64,000 nt of DNA from contig NZ_CP063311.1 in the NCBI RefSeq assembly GCF_015245355.1, forward strand, positions 1,759,217 through 1,823,216, written 5' to 3'. Below, piece by piece: positions 19,589 to 28,700 of the stretch. The position numbers and the translations under genes were made by a program. A model generated the notes under the pieces. It searched no databases and was not told the DNA's origin. It saw nothing but the letters and a program-made list of their open reading frames with translations. This DNA is from Anabaenopsis elenkinii CCIBt3563. Its GTDB lineage: Bacteria; Cyanobacteriota; Cyanobacteriia; Cyanobacteriales; Nostocaceae. How positions within the stretch are numbered: the stretch's first letter is position 1; each line of letters begins with the position of its first letter.

Positions 19589-20881
19589 GTGACTCTCCTA
19601 CCACCCATGACCTCAACTCTGCTCCAAATCCCTCGGATAAATGCCCCCAAACTCCACCAATTACCAAATGGTTTAACCATAGTCGCAGAGCAAATGCCAG
19701 TAGAAGCTGTGAATCTCAGCTTGTGGATCAAAGTAGGCTCGGCGGTAGAACCTAATACAATTAATGGTATGGCTCACTTTTTAGAGCATATGGTTTTTAA
19801 AGGAACTGAACAATTAGCTAGCGGTGAGTTTGAACGTCGAATTGAAGAGAGGGGCGCGGTGACTAATGCAGCCACTAGTCAAGATTATACACGTTATTAC
19901 ATAACCACTGCTCCCAAAGATTTTGTAGAACTAGCGCCATTACAAATAGATGTAGTCCTTAATGCCAGTATTCCTGATGATGCCTTTGAACGGGAACGTT
20001 TAGTTGTTTTAGAAGAAATTCGCCGTTGTGAAGATAACCCCCAGCGGCGCACATTCAGAAGAGCTATGGAGACAGCTTTTGAAAATTTACCCTATCGCCG
20101 TTCAGTATTGGGACCAGAAGCGGTAATTTCTCAACTCCAAGCCCAACAAATGCGCGACTTTCACAGAACTTGGTATCAACCCCAGTCAATTACCGCTGTA
20201 GCTGTAGGTAATTTGCCCGTAGAAGAATTAATTGCAACTGTAGCTGAGGGATTTAGTCATAGTCAAAACACAACAATTAATACTGAACAGTTAAGAGTTA
20301 ATCCTGAACCTGCATTTACACAAGTTGTGCGTCGGGAATTTATAGATGAGAGTCTTCAGCAAGGGCGTTTAGTCATGGTGTGGCGGGTTCCAGGGTTGGA
20401 ACAGCTAGATGATATTTATGGGTTGGATGTTTTGGCGGGTATTTTGGGACATGGACGCACATCAAGACTGGTGCGAGATTTACGGGAAGAACGGGGACTG
20501 GTAAATTCTATTACTGTCAGTAATATGACTAATCAGTTACAAGGGACATTCTATATTGCCGCTAAATGTCCTGTGGAAAATTTACAGGCTGCGGAGGAGG
20601 CGATCGCCCAACATATCCGCATACTACATACAGAGTTAGTTTCAGAAGCAGAAATTGCTCGGGTGCGGCGACAAGTAGCCAATAGGTATATATTTGGTAA
20701 CGAAACCCCAAGCGATCGCGCTGGTTTATATGGTTACTATCAATCTATGATAGGAGAGTTAGAACCTGCTTTTAATTATCCCCATCATATTCAATGCCAA
20801 GATACCACTGACTTAATGCGATCGGCAAAACAGTATCTTTCTCCCGATGCTTATGGGGTAGTAATCTTAAAACCCTACTAA
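19589..20881 (+). CDS. M16-family zinc peptidase
   Basis: This 430-aa pitrilysin-type protein has the inverted zinc motif HFLEH in MAHFLEHMVFKG (residues about 62-73), with a downstream Glu in LVVLEEIRRCEDNP completing the site. This is the active subunit type. The second half has the RLVRDLREERGLVNSI region typical of M16 peptidases. It likely degrades peptides in the cytoplasm or periplasm. Two ATG starts are possible (19589, 19607); no clear ribosome site decides. The next gene starts only 7 bases after its stop, so they form an operon. Confidence 0.9.
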   Translation: MTLLPPMTSTLLQIPRINAPKLHQLPNGLTIVAEQMPVEAVNLSLWIKVGSAVEPNTINGMAHFLEHMVFKGTEQLASGEFERRIEERGAVTNAATSQDYTRYYITTAPKDFVELAPLQIDVVLNASIPDDAFERERLVVLEEIRRCEDNPQRRTFRRAMETAFENLPYRRSVLGPEAVISQLQAQQMRDFHRTWYQPQSITAVAVGNLPVEELIATVAEGFSHSQNTTINTEQLRVNPEPAFTQVVRREFIDESLQQGRLVMVWRVPGLEQLDDIYGLDVLAGILGHGRTSRLVRDLREERGLVNSITVSNMTNQLQGTFYIAAKCPVENLQAAEEAIAQHIRILHTELVSEAEIARVRRQVANRYIFGNETPSDRAGLYGYYQSMIGELEPAFNYPHHIQCQDTTDLMRSAKQYLSPDAYGVVILKPY

Positions 20882-20888
20882 TTGAAAA

Positions 20889-21749
20889 ATGTGGACTGAA
20901 ATTGATACCCATATTAGCCAAGTAACCGGCAAAAAATTTCAAACTCAGCGCCAGCAGGGTGTTAGTGGTGGCTGTATTAATCAAGGTTATGCTATTTCTG
21001 ATGGAGATTTAACTTACTTCGTCAAGCTAAATCAAGCATCTCAAGTGGCGATGTTTGAAGCTGAGGCCTTGGGCTTACGGGAAATACTGGTTACAGATAC
21101 GATTCTTGTACCTCAACCCATTTGTTGGGGTACTTCTGGTAAGTATAGCTATCTCGTCTTGGAATGGCTGGAAATGGGAGGCGGTAACGGTAAATGGGAA
21201 GAAATGGGGCGCAAACTAGCCGCGATGCACAAAGCCATAAGCAGTAAAGGTTTTGGATGGAAAATTAATAATACTATTGGTTCCACACCTCAAATCAACA
21301 CCTGGACAGGAGACTGGGCAGAATTTTATACTAAGTATCGTTTAAATTATCAATTTCAATTAGCTAGGCGACGGGGGGGTAGTTTTCCTCAACAAGATAG
21401 GCTACTGGCGGCTATTCCTGACATATTAGCAGGTCATGAAGTACAACCTTCCTTAGTACATGGTGATTTATGGGGTGGGAATGCTGGTTTTACTCTGTCG
21501 GGAGAACCTCTGATATTTGACCCAGCCACTTATTTTGGCGATCGGGAAGTTGACATTGCCATGACAGAATTATTTGGTGGGTTTCCCTCTGAGTTTTACC
21601 AAGGTTATCACCAAGTGTTTCCTTTACAGCCAGGTTATGAGCAAAGAAAAACCCTCTATAACCTCTATCACATTCTCAATCACTTCAATTTATTTGGCGG
21701 TGGTTATGGTTCCCAAGCCAATCGCATGATTGCGCAGATTTTAGGATAA
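20889..21749 (+). CDS. fructosamine/ketosamine-3-kinase family protein
   Basis: This 286-aa kinase-like protein has the family marks: an N-terminal GVSGGCINQGY loop, YFVKLNQ with the ATP-binding lysine, LVHGDLWGGNAG as catalytic loop and LIFDPATYFGDREVDIAM as metal-binding loop. Members phosphorylate fructosamines or ribulosamines on glycated proteins, which leads to deglycation. Its start is 7 bases downstream of the M16 peptidase stop, so the two are co-transcribed, possibly both in protein quality control. Confidence 0.9.
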   Translation: MWTEIDTHISQVTGKKFQTQRQQGVSGGCINQGYAISDGDLTYFVKLNQASQVAMFEAEALGLREILVTDTILVPQPICWGTSGKYSYLVLEWLEMGGGNGKWEEMGRKLAAMHKAISSKGFGWKINNTIGSTPQINTWTGDWAEFYTKYRLNYQFQLARRRGGSFPQQDRLLAAIPDILAGHEVQPSLVHGDLWGGNAGFTLSGEPLIFDPATYFGDREVDIAMTELFGGFPSEFYQGYHQVFPLQPGYEQRKTLYNLYHILNHFNLFGGGYGSQANRMIAQILG

Positions 21750-21806
21750 ATTTCACCGGAGAGTCGAAGACCTCTGAAGATGGGGATGATGTTATGAGAG
21801 TGGAAT

Positions 21807-22730
21807 TTAACTTGTGGTTTCGATGTCGTATAAATTGCAGAGGTTGCGAACTTTTTCCCTGAGGCGATCGCGCACATTCTCAGGTAGAATCACTACACAG
21901 TCTGGCCCATACTGCATCACCTCCCGGCTAAACCAAAAAGTATTTGATACTGTCCTCACAACTCGCCTCACCCCTGGTTGATCTAGTAACCATTCATTGA
22001 TGTGATCTTCCGGTTTGGCTTGATAACCAAAAGCCAAGCCGCCAAATATATGTATTTCCACGTCGATTGTATCTAACTGAGGATGCCATCTACCGGGAAT
22101 AGAAGTTACAGCCGCATCTGTAATTCTATCTAAGCGTAAAGTCCAGTTATGAATCAGCTCAGGGATATCAGAGTTTCCTTCTGTCTCCTCACACCAGCAG
22201 TTAAGATATTGTCGCTTTTCCTGGGGGGTAATCCGAGCATGGCGCACCGTAAAATTCAGTACGCGCCCTGCTGCATCTTGGTAGGAAAGCAGAAATGGTT
22301 GCTGTCGCAAAATGTAGTTATCTATTTGTGACCGCCAGGGTGGGGGGAGATTTTCTAAAAAAGCTTGTATTTCCGTCCGCAATGGTACTGACAGTTCGCT
22401 GCGTTCTAGAAGCAGGTTAGCAATAATTTGGGCTTGTTCTACTTGTCCAATGTCGGTTAATGCACCTATACAGCGATGTAATGCTCTAATCCTGTCTTCT
22501 GTCCAATTGTTATTGTTACCAATGCGTAACTTACGTTGGGCTATGGCTTCTATGAGCTTGGATATGTTCGGGCGATTTCCCCACATCATACCAAATTGCA
22601 GAGCTATGGCTTCCAGTTCTGCTTTATCCCGCTCCTTTAAAGACAGAGTTATAGACTGACCTTTCCGACTCATATTTGTACGGACACTTTTATCCAGATA
22701 TATCTTGCTAACATCTATTTTGCATGGCAT
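21807..22730 (-). CDS. WYL-domain transcriptional regulator of the type I-D cas locus
   Basis: The protein has an N-terminal ribbon-helix-helix-like segment (SRKGQSITLSLKERDKAELE), a helical middle and a C-terminal WYL-type ligand-binding domain (PFLLSYQDAAGRVLNFTVRH, then LRLDRITDAAV). Proteins of this type sit beside cyanobacterial I-D loci; the Synechocystis relative Sll7009 represses the I-D CRISPR region. The longest frame, from 22799, overlaps cas3d, which starts divergently at 22771. Starts at 22730 (MPCKIDVSK) or 22673 (MSRKGQSITL) are therefore more likely. It is transcribed away from cas3d across a short shared control region with a repeated 10-mer. Confidence 0.8.
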   Translation of the reverse strand: MPCKIDVSKIYLDKSVRTNMSRKGQSITLSLKERDKAELEAIALQFGMMWGNRPNISKLIEAIAQRKLRIGNNNNWTEDRIRALHRCIGALTDIGQVEQAQIIANLLLERSELSVPLRTEIQAFLENLPPPWRSQIDNYILRQQPFLLSYQDAAGRVLNFTVRHARITPQEKRQYLNCWCEETEGNSDIPELIHNWTLRLDRITDAAVTSIPGRWHPQLDTIDVEIHIFGGLAFGYQAKPEDHINEWLLDQPGVRRVVRTVSNTFWFSREVMQYGPDCVVILPENVRDRLREKVRNLCNLYDIETTS

Positions 22731-22760
22731 GATCAGAAATAACAACAGTTTACGGACACT
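22679..22760. promoter_or_regulatory. divergent control region with repeated TACGGACACT (candidate operators)
   Basis: TACGGACACT occurs at 22679-22688 and again at 22751-22760, in the same orientation and 72 bases apart. The second copy ends 10 bases before the cas3d ATG. The first lies at the beginning of, or just inside, the WYL regulator gene depending on its true start. A repeated 10-mer in the divergent region between a regulator and its cas operon is a natural candidate operator pair. No protein-binding data exist here. Confidence 0.45.
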
Positions 22761-22770
22761 ATTTAAGTGA

Positions 22771-24948
22771 ATGTCGGCAGATTGCAAAGTTACTCTCAAG
22801 CCTGTTTACTCTCAAACCGTCCCCACACCTGACGGCGTGAAATTACCTCAAAATTGGTCACTTTCTTGGCATCAATTAGCTACCTTAGAAGCATTACGCG
22901 ATCCAAATATTGACGTAGTGTTCAACACAGCTATGACAGGCGACGGTAAAAGTTTAGCGGCTTATTTAGAAGTGATTCAAGGTCAATCTTCCGCCATTGG
23001 ACTTTACCCAACTAACGAACTTGCACGAGACCAAGAAATACAAATTAGAGGATATATTACCCAACTTCAACCAGAAAATGAGCCGCGTGTAGCCAAATTA
23101 AGCGGGGCTGACTTAGAAATTTATGCTGAAAATGAAGGAATAAAAAAAGCGGCAGCTATTTCAACTCTGACGAATCAGAGAGAAGTATTACTGACTAATC
23201 CTGATATTTTTCACTACTTGCATAGAGGTGCTTATATAAGTCCGGTTGATAGCCCAGATAAATTATGGGGTAGCATTGATAAAAATTTTGGCTTATTTAT
23301 TTTTGATGAATTTCATGTTTTTACAGCCCCTCAAATTGCCAGTGTAATTAATACAATGTTGTTAATTCGCTGTACGAATCGGCGTAAAAAATTTCTGTTT
23401 CTCTCAGCTACACCAGACACAAACTTAATTAGCAGACTGCAACAGGCAGGATTTCGCTGTCAAGTTATCAATCCCATTGCCGAAAATAAATATCAATTTC
23501 CTGCAACACCAGAAGAACAACATCAACTACAAACACAGGGCTGGCGACAGGTAGCCAGAACAATAACCCTCAATTTTATTCCTTTAGAACCTAGTTCTAA
23601 AGCTTCGGAAAATTGGCTCAGAGAAAATAGTGATTTAATTTTATCTCAGTTTAAAAATTATCCTGGTAGTAAAGGAGCAATTATTCTCAACTCCATTGCA
23701 GCAGTCAAGCGGTTAACGGCATTTTTTCAGGAATTTTTGCAACCTTACCATCTAACAGTAGGAGAAAATACCGGACTTTCTGGAAAAGAAATAAAAGAAC
23801 GCAGTCTCATAGCTGATTTAGTTATCGGTACTAGCACAATTGATGTGGGAGTTGATTTTAAAATCAATTTTCTGATGTTTGAATCATCAGATGCAGGTAA
23901 CTTTATTCAACGGTTAGGGCGGTTAGGTAGACATGATGGCTATGAGAAAGATGGTCAAATGATTAAGTTTAATGAGTTTACAGCTTTTGCCCTTGTACCT
24001 AAATTTTTAGGAGAACGTTTATTTCAGGGAGATTCACCACCCTTACAGGTAGATGGTACTTATAACCGCCCATTTTTTCACAGCATAATTAATGATCACT
24101 ATAGACAAATCAATGATTTTAATGGTTATTATCGCCGCTGGGCTACTGTACAATCATTTCGGCTATGTTACCAATTGAGCCATGACACAATTAAACAACA
24201 GTATGCCCAAAGCCGACAACAATTTCAAAAAGCCTGTGAGCAAGTATTTAACAACAGCTTCAAATCCATAGGTGGACATATTAAGCAATGGGCGGAAGAC
24301 TGGAAAGCAATTTCAGATAAACCAGGTAATCCCATTGCTGAAGAAGCTTTTAGTTTTCGGGGTTCTAGTCCCTTGCAATGTGGGTTGTATGACTTAACGG
24401 AAGAAAACCCAGCAGACAGGTTTAAAACCTACGATTTACCAGGTATTTTGAGCAATTTAGACATTGAAATGTGGACAGAAACAGGATTTATGCGGACACT
24501 CACAGAAACCGCACAACGCACAGAGCAACCCATAGCCAAAGGTAGATTTGCTCATTGTCTTGCATTTATCAAGTTGCGTTCCTACCGTGAGGAACGACTC
24601 AACTGGAAATTTACCTATCCGGGAGACTTACAACCAATAGCGGATACTGGGAAAGTTCAGGTTTTAACTGGGGTGGAAATTTCCCAACCTGAAAATAAAT
24701 GGATCAGTGCAATTAACAAACCCCTCAAAACACAGGGTTTAGTTGCTTACATCATTCGTAGACCCGTGTCAGAAGTGCGGATGCGGTTACGACTACCAAT
24801 GCACTTTCAGATTTACCCCATTTGCGACCAGTACAGCCTTCATGATGCTAATGCACCTTATGCGATCGCTTTTGGTCAGTCAGCACTGTTGCTAGATACC
24901 CTCGCCTATAACTTGAAAAGCAAAGGAGATGAGATATGGATTGTTTAA
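22771..24948 (+). CDS. cas3d: Cas3d helicase of type I-D CRISPR-Cas
   Basis: This 725-aa superfamily 2 DNA helicase is recruited by the I-D effector to unwind target DNA. Visible motifs: Walker A MTGDGKS (residues 55-61), DEFH box in FIFDEFHVF (179-182), SATP (212-215) and motif VI in FIQRLGRLGRHD (378-389). There is no HD nuclease domain, as expected for I-D, where HD is carried by Cas10d. The start lies 10 bases after a repeated 10-mer shared with the divergent WYL gene. The stop is followed directly by a pair of minus-strand CRISPR-like repeats. Confidence 0.93.
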   Translation: MSADCKVTLKPVYSQTVPTPDGVKLPQNWSLSWHQLATLEALRDPNIDVVFNTAMTGDGKSLAAYLEVIQGQSSAIGLYPTNELARDQEIQIRGYITQLQPENEPRVAKLSGADLEIYAENEGIKKAAAISTLTNQREVLLTNPDIFHYLHRGAYISPVDSPDKLWGSIDKNFGLFIFDEFHVFTAPQIASVINTMLLIRCTNRRKKFLFLSATPDTNLISRLQQAGFRCQVINPIAENKYQFPATPEEQHQLQTQGWRQVARTITLNFIPLEPSSKASENWLRENSDLILSQFKNYPGSKGAIILNSIAAVKRLTAFFQEFLQPYHLTVGENTGLSGKEIKERSLIADLVIGTSTIDVGVDFKINFLMFESSDAGNFIQRLGRLGRHDGYEKDGQMIKFNEFTAFALVPKFLGERLFQGDSPPLQVDGTYNRPFFHSIINDHYRQINDFNGYYRRWATVQSFRLCYQLSHDTIKQQYAQSRQQFQKACEQVFNNSFKSIGGHIKQWAEDWKAISDKPGNPIAEEAFSFRGSSPLQCGLYDLTEENPADRFKTYDLPGILSNLDIEMWTETGFMRTLTETAQRTEQPIAKGRFAHCLAFIKLRSYREERLNWKFTYPGDLQPIADTGKVQVLTGVEISQPENKWISAINKPLKTQGLVAYIIRRPVSEVRMRLRLPMHFQIYPICDQYSLHDANAPYAIAFGQSALLLDTLAYNLKSKGDEIWIV

Positions 24949-25040
24949 GGTTGCAATCCCTGATAGGGATTGTTGAGAAAAAAGCTTACGGTTTTAAGCA
25001 CAGACTTATTCTTTTCAATCCCTAATAGGGATTAATTAAG
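24949..25040 (-). ncRNA. two-repeat mini-array: candidate crRNA-like regulatory guide
   Basis: Read on the minus strand, the segment has a first degenerate repeat (25034 to 25012; core AATCCCTATTAGGGATT then GAAAA), about 40 bases of spacer-like sequence, and a second degenerate repeat (24972 to 24950; core AATCCCTATCAGGGATT then GCAAC). The genuine array repeat has AATCCCTATCAGGGATT then GAAAC, so each copy differs by one or two bases in the stem and handle; the outer 5' part of the repeat is not conserved. The spacer-like part starts at 25011 with GAATAAGTCTGTGCTTAAAA. That start matches three GTT-preceded sites at 25093, 25117 and 25582. This resembles CreA/CreR-type RNAs, in which a crRNA-like guide steers the effector to a cas-locus promoter. 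Transcription is not shown. Confidence 0.6.
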
Positions 25041-25089
25041 TGGTTACGTGCTCCTCAAGCTTCATCTGATGGAAGTATTTCATAGTCAG

Positions 25090-25101
25090 GTTGAATATGT
25101 C
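25090..25101 (+). promoter_or_regulatory. candidate self-target site A of the crRNA-like guide
   Basis: GTT (25090-25092) is followed by GAATATGTC (25093-25101). This equals the first nine guide bases GAATAAGTC except at position 6, the base that is flipped out and tolerated in type I guide-target duplexes. GTT is a valid PAM for type I-D. The match ends after position 9. The site lies upstream of the 69-aa gene. Confidence 0.45.
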
Positions 25102-25113
25102 AATAGCAGAAGT

Positions 25114-25135
25114 GTTGAATAATCCTGTGCTTATA
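25114..25135 (+). promoter_or_regulatory. candidate self-target site B of the crRNA-like guide (16 of 19 matched)
   Basis: GTT (25114-25116) precedes 19 bases starting GAATAATCCTGTGCTTATA. Aligned without gaps to the guide start GAATAAGTCTGTGCTTAAA, 16 of 19 positions agree; the mismatches are at 7, 8 and 18. It lies 130-150 bases before the 69-aa gene and 24 bases from site A. TTGAAT within the site could serve as a -35 element, but no good -10 was found. Confidence 0.5.
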
Positions 25136-25264
25136 GAAATCAGAAAAATTCTTTGATAACAGGTTTCGTTTTATGTAGGTTCAGACTATCAATTACCTGC
25201 GCAAATATAACAAGCATTTGGGCTGCTATGTATGTAACTCATAAATTGTGAAATCGAGAATATT

Positions 25265-25474
25265 ATGAAAGATAAATTGACAAACCTTGAGAAATTAATT
25301 GCAATTCTTAAGGATGGTAAATGGCATTCTAGCGATGAGCTAGCAGCAAATGTCAGTTTTCGATTTGGACATACCATATTTGAAGCTCGCAAAAAAGGCT
25401 ACCTAATTGAAAAAAAACAAGTTGCTAATAACCAATTTGAATATAGGTTATTAACCGAGGAACCAATGTCATAG
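25265..25474 (+). CDS. 69-aa winged-helix-like protein inside the cas locus
   Basis: The sequence LEKLIAILKDGKWHSSDELA, followed by FGHTIFEARKKGYLIEKKQ and NNQFEYRLL, has the look of a small winged helix-turn-helix: helix, turn, recognition helix, then a two-strand wing. There are no membrane segments. The exact family is not recognised. It lies between cas3d and cas10d, downstream of the crRNA-like guide and of candidate sites A and B, so it could be a regulator controlled by that guide. In place it would correspond to the toxin of CreTA-type modules, but its sequence does not suggest a toxin. A weak GAGAATATT precedes the ATG. Confidence 0.6.
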   Translation: MKDKLTNLEKLIAILKDGKWHSSDELAANVSFRFGHTIFEARKKGYLIEKKQVANNQFEYRLLTEEPMS

Positions 25475-25578
25475 GTTATCCGATAATTTATCTAGGTAAG
25501 CCCTACAAGAGCAAACTAGCAGCTTGCGGTATTAAGCTCAGGCGTAAGCATTCTTAATCCCCAACAGCTTGGCTGATG

Positions 25579-25600
25579 GTTGAATAAGTCACTTAAAACC
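25579..25600 (+). promoter_or_regulatory. candidate self-target site C upstream of cas10d
   Basis: GTT (25579-25581) is followed by GAATAAGTC (25582-25590), identical to guide bases 1-9. The text then continues A, CTTAAAACC (25592-25600). The guide has TGTG before the same CTTAAAACC, so two 9-base identities are separated by a 3-base length difference. The site lies about 115-135 bases before the cas10d ATG. TTGAAT at 25580 could be a -35 box. Confidence 0.55.
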
Positions 25601-25716
25601 CACATCTTAAGACAGTAAGTTTTACACCAGCTTTACTCTTCAGAAACTAGACAACTCAATCAATAATATCCCGTTACCTGCAAGCAATAATTAGTCAATT
25701 TGATTCTTTGTAGATC

Positions 25717-28700
25717 ATGAATAAAAAAACTCAAGCCATTGCAGACAACAACCAGCTAGATTTATTTGACAATCAAAATGAAGAACTAGAAGAATTAGAC
25801 GATGATTTGTTTAATCAAGACTTTGGTTTTGATAGTGGTTCTTCAGACCATACCATTGAAACTCAGGGTGAATTACTCACACTTAAACTATTGCGAGAAG
25901 CAATTCAGGCGCAAAATCCTCATGACCCAGTAATGGCTGATTTCGCTGAGTATGTTTTACCCAACCTCCTAAATATAGCCATTGGTGTTACAGCTAAAGG
26001 CGGTAAATTCTTTGATAAAATTGACCACAAGCGAGCCGCAGCAGGTAAAACTAAAGTTCGCCGAGATAATGCTGCTGACCAATCATTGAATACACATTTA
26101 CTCAATGGTTTATTTCCGGCTAACTTAATTGAAAAGCGGTTACAACAACTTGATACCACAGTCCGAAGACTCGTTAAAGAAAGAGAACGCCGATTAGTAA
26201 TTGCAGGCTTTATTTTACATGACTTTGAAAAATTTCCCGATGTCCCAGCAGACTGTCGCCAGTTACCCTTAACCGAACACCGCCAAATTATTGATCAAAA
26301 AATTCACCAGTTAGGACTTGATAAGTTTATTAACCCAGATAACTCGGAAGCGTATCAGCAATATTTAGATGATTTATTGTGCATAGCTTATAATGCACAA
26401 CGACGGTGGGATACTAACTGGAATTTTTCAGAATTTGGCTTAAATCCTGTTCTCCAAGATCGCATTCTCAGGAATTTATCTGAGTTAACTTGTTTGGCTG
26501 ATTCCCTGGCCTCAATTGTCAAACATCCCCAAGATGCGGAACATACCAGACTCAAAGAAATTCTGCATGAATTAAGTGATGGACAACTGAAATTTACCTA
26601 TCACAGTATTGCTGAAAATAGAGGGGTTTTAACTAATGTAGTTAATAATGCTTTAATTGAGGCTCATACCAGTGTCAACACTCATGATAAGATTTACTAT
26701 CAACCTCTACTGTATTTACCAACAGGTGTAATTTATCTAGCATTGCGTAATGCACCTCCCATTACTAAAGAAAATTTATCAGACCGTGTAGTTAATAGTA
26801 TTAAGTCACTGTGTGCAGGTCAACTGCGTCTGCGACAAACAGGATTTGGTCGAGATGGTAAAGGGATGAAGTATGCGGAATATTACAATTTATTCTTTGA
26901 GCATTTAGGTCTAATGCAAGTAGCTTTAGATGCTACATTAAGGATATTAAACCCCAATAAATCTTCCGTTGCTCAAAGTCGCAGTGAAAATCTGATTAAA
27001 TTTCAGCAAAAAAAGGTTTTATCTGCTGACTATGACTTCACATTTAAAGATGATATCCGCATCGACCAAATAGCAGAATTTGGTGATTTAGTCACTCGTA
27101 AGATTTGGGAAGAGACCGTTAAGCGCATTGATGCTGCGAGAAAGAAAGATAAAAAACTACCAGTATTACCAGATTTAGACTTAACCCACAAAATCGCCGA
27201 GTTGTGGAATTTAACAGCATATTTACCCGCAATTCGCGAAATTCAAAGCATTAACGAAAGTCTCAAGGAAAAGAAGTTAAAAGGAAATACTGGGGGAGTA
27301 CCTTATGAATGGTATTATTTAGCGGCTAAATATTTAGAATCTCATCCGGGGATTGAAAACATCCGTGAAATTTGTCAGGAAATTATCGATTACTTATCGA
27401 CCTTAATTTACCCGGTTATTTCTCAGTATGAATTACCCGATGGCTGGGAGGACTTAAGGCTGTGGGTAAGTCGCGTCGTCATGTTGCCAAATACGAAGCA
27501 ACAAGTATCACCTGCAACTGAAAGTCAGACATTTTTAGACGAATTAACTAATTACAATGGTGCTAAAAAATCAGGAAGAGGAAAGCAACTTATTTGCTCA
27601 ATTTCTCATTCAGCTTACACCGTGACTGAGCAAATGGAATCAGCAGTTTTATTTACACCCCAAGTTTATACAAATAAACAAATGTTGGGGGGTTCCAACG
27701 CCAAGCGGAACATTTCCAGTATTGCTGGTGTGGAAATGATGCTCAGACAAATCTTGATGAATCAAACTCAAGCGGTTGGTAAACGCTTTGAAGACGGAAA
27801 ATACCGCTATCTCTATTTTTACCCAACTTATTATTTCACCCCAGAAACTAATAAGTTTTTACAGAAAGCATATAATGGTATTGCTCAAACTCGCTTTGAT
27901 ACTAGCATACGGAATCATTTCATCAGCAAGGATTTACAGGCAAACTTAGAAAAAGCAAATTACCAAAGGGTAGATACTTTCATCATTGATGAACATATCC
28001 AGGCTGGAAAAGACCGCACATTTAAGCTTTCTTATCCTGAAGATCAACCCTTAACATTTTATTTTATGGCACTCCCCCCAGGAAAGGACAGCACGGATAC
28101 TGAATCTTGGATAATGCCGAGTTGGCTAGCTTTCGCTTTTCCCATGATTCTAGATGTAAAAACGGTGGTTTCTGAGTCGCCAATTCCACCTTTTAATGAT
28201 GGTGCTGAATTTGAAGAAAGCGTTTTCTTAGATAGTGCGCCCCATGCTTTCCGCGCCTTAGTCAAAAGGGATAGATTTCGTCTTGATTACATTTTAGAAG
28301 GTTGGGAAGAAAACAGTATTCAATACCCAGCACCTTTAAATGTGTTAACAGCCGCCTATGCTATTCATTTAGATGTCAATGCTAAACAAGGTAAAACTGG
28401 TTACGATGCGAATTGGGGTAAATTTGCAGAACTAGCTAAGGATTTTGAAACCAGTCCTTTGTATGTTTTTGCTTATCTCAATCGTTGGGTGCGTAACCAA
28501 GGAGTAGAAACAGCCCGAATCGAAAAAGTTAGGCTTTATACCTATCATTTTTACCCTTGTTTTGACCCTCATGTGAAATTTGATCAAAATATGGAGCAGT
28601 TAATTGTGGGAGAACAATCTAGCTTAAATCATCCCCAAAATCTCACGGATTTTTACCGGAAATTTTACCGCGCCAATAAGCGTTATAACCCTAAATCTAA

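Noticed and set aside
22731-22799. The longest start of the WYL regulator
   Set aside because: It would run into the divergent cas3d coding sequence and across the repeated 10-mer. Later starts fit better.
24956-24990. The hairpin after cas3d as a plain intrinsic terminator
   Set aside because: The stem AATCCCTGATAGGGATT is followed by GTTGAG and A-residues, not by a T-run. A second similar stem follows in the same relative orientation, and both keep repeat-specific bases outside the stem.
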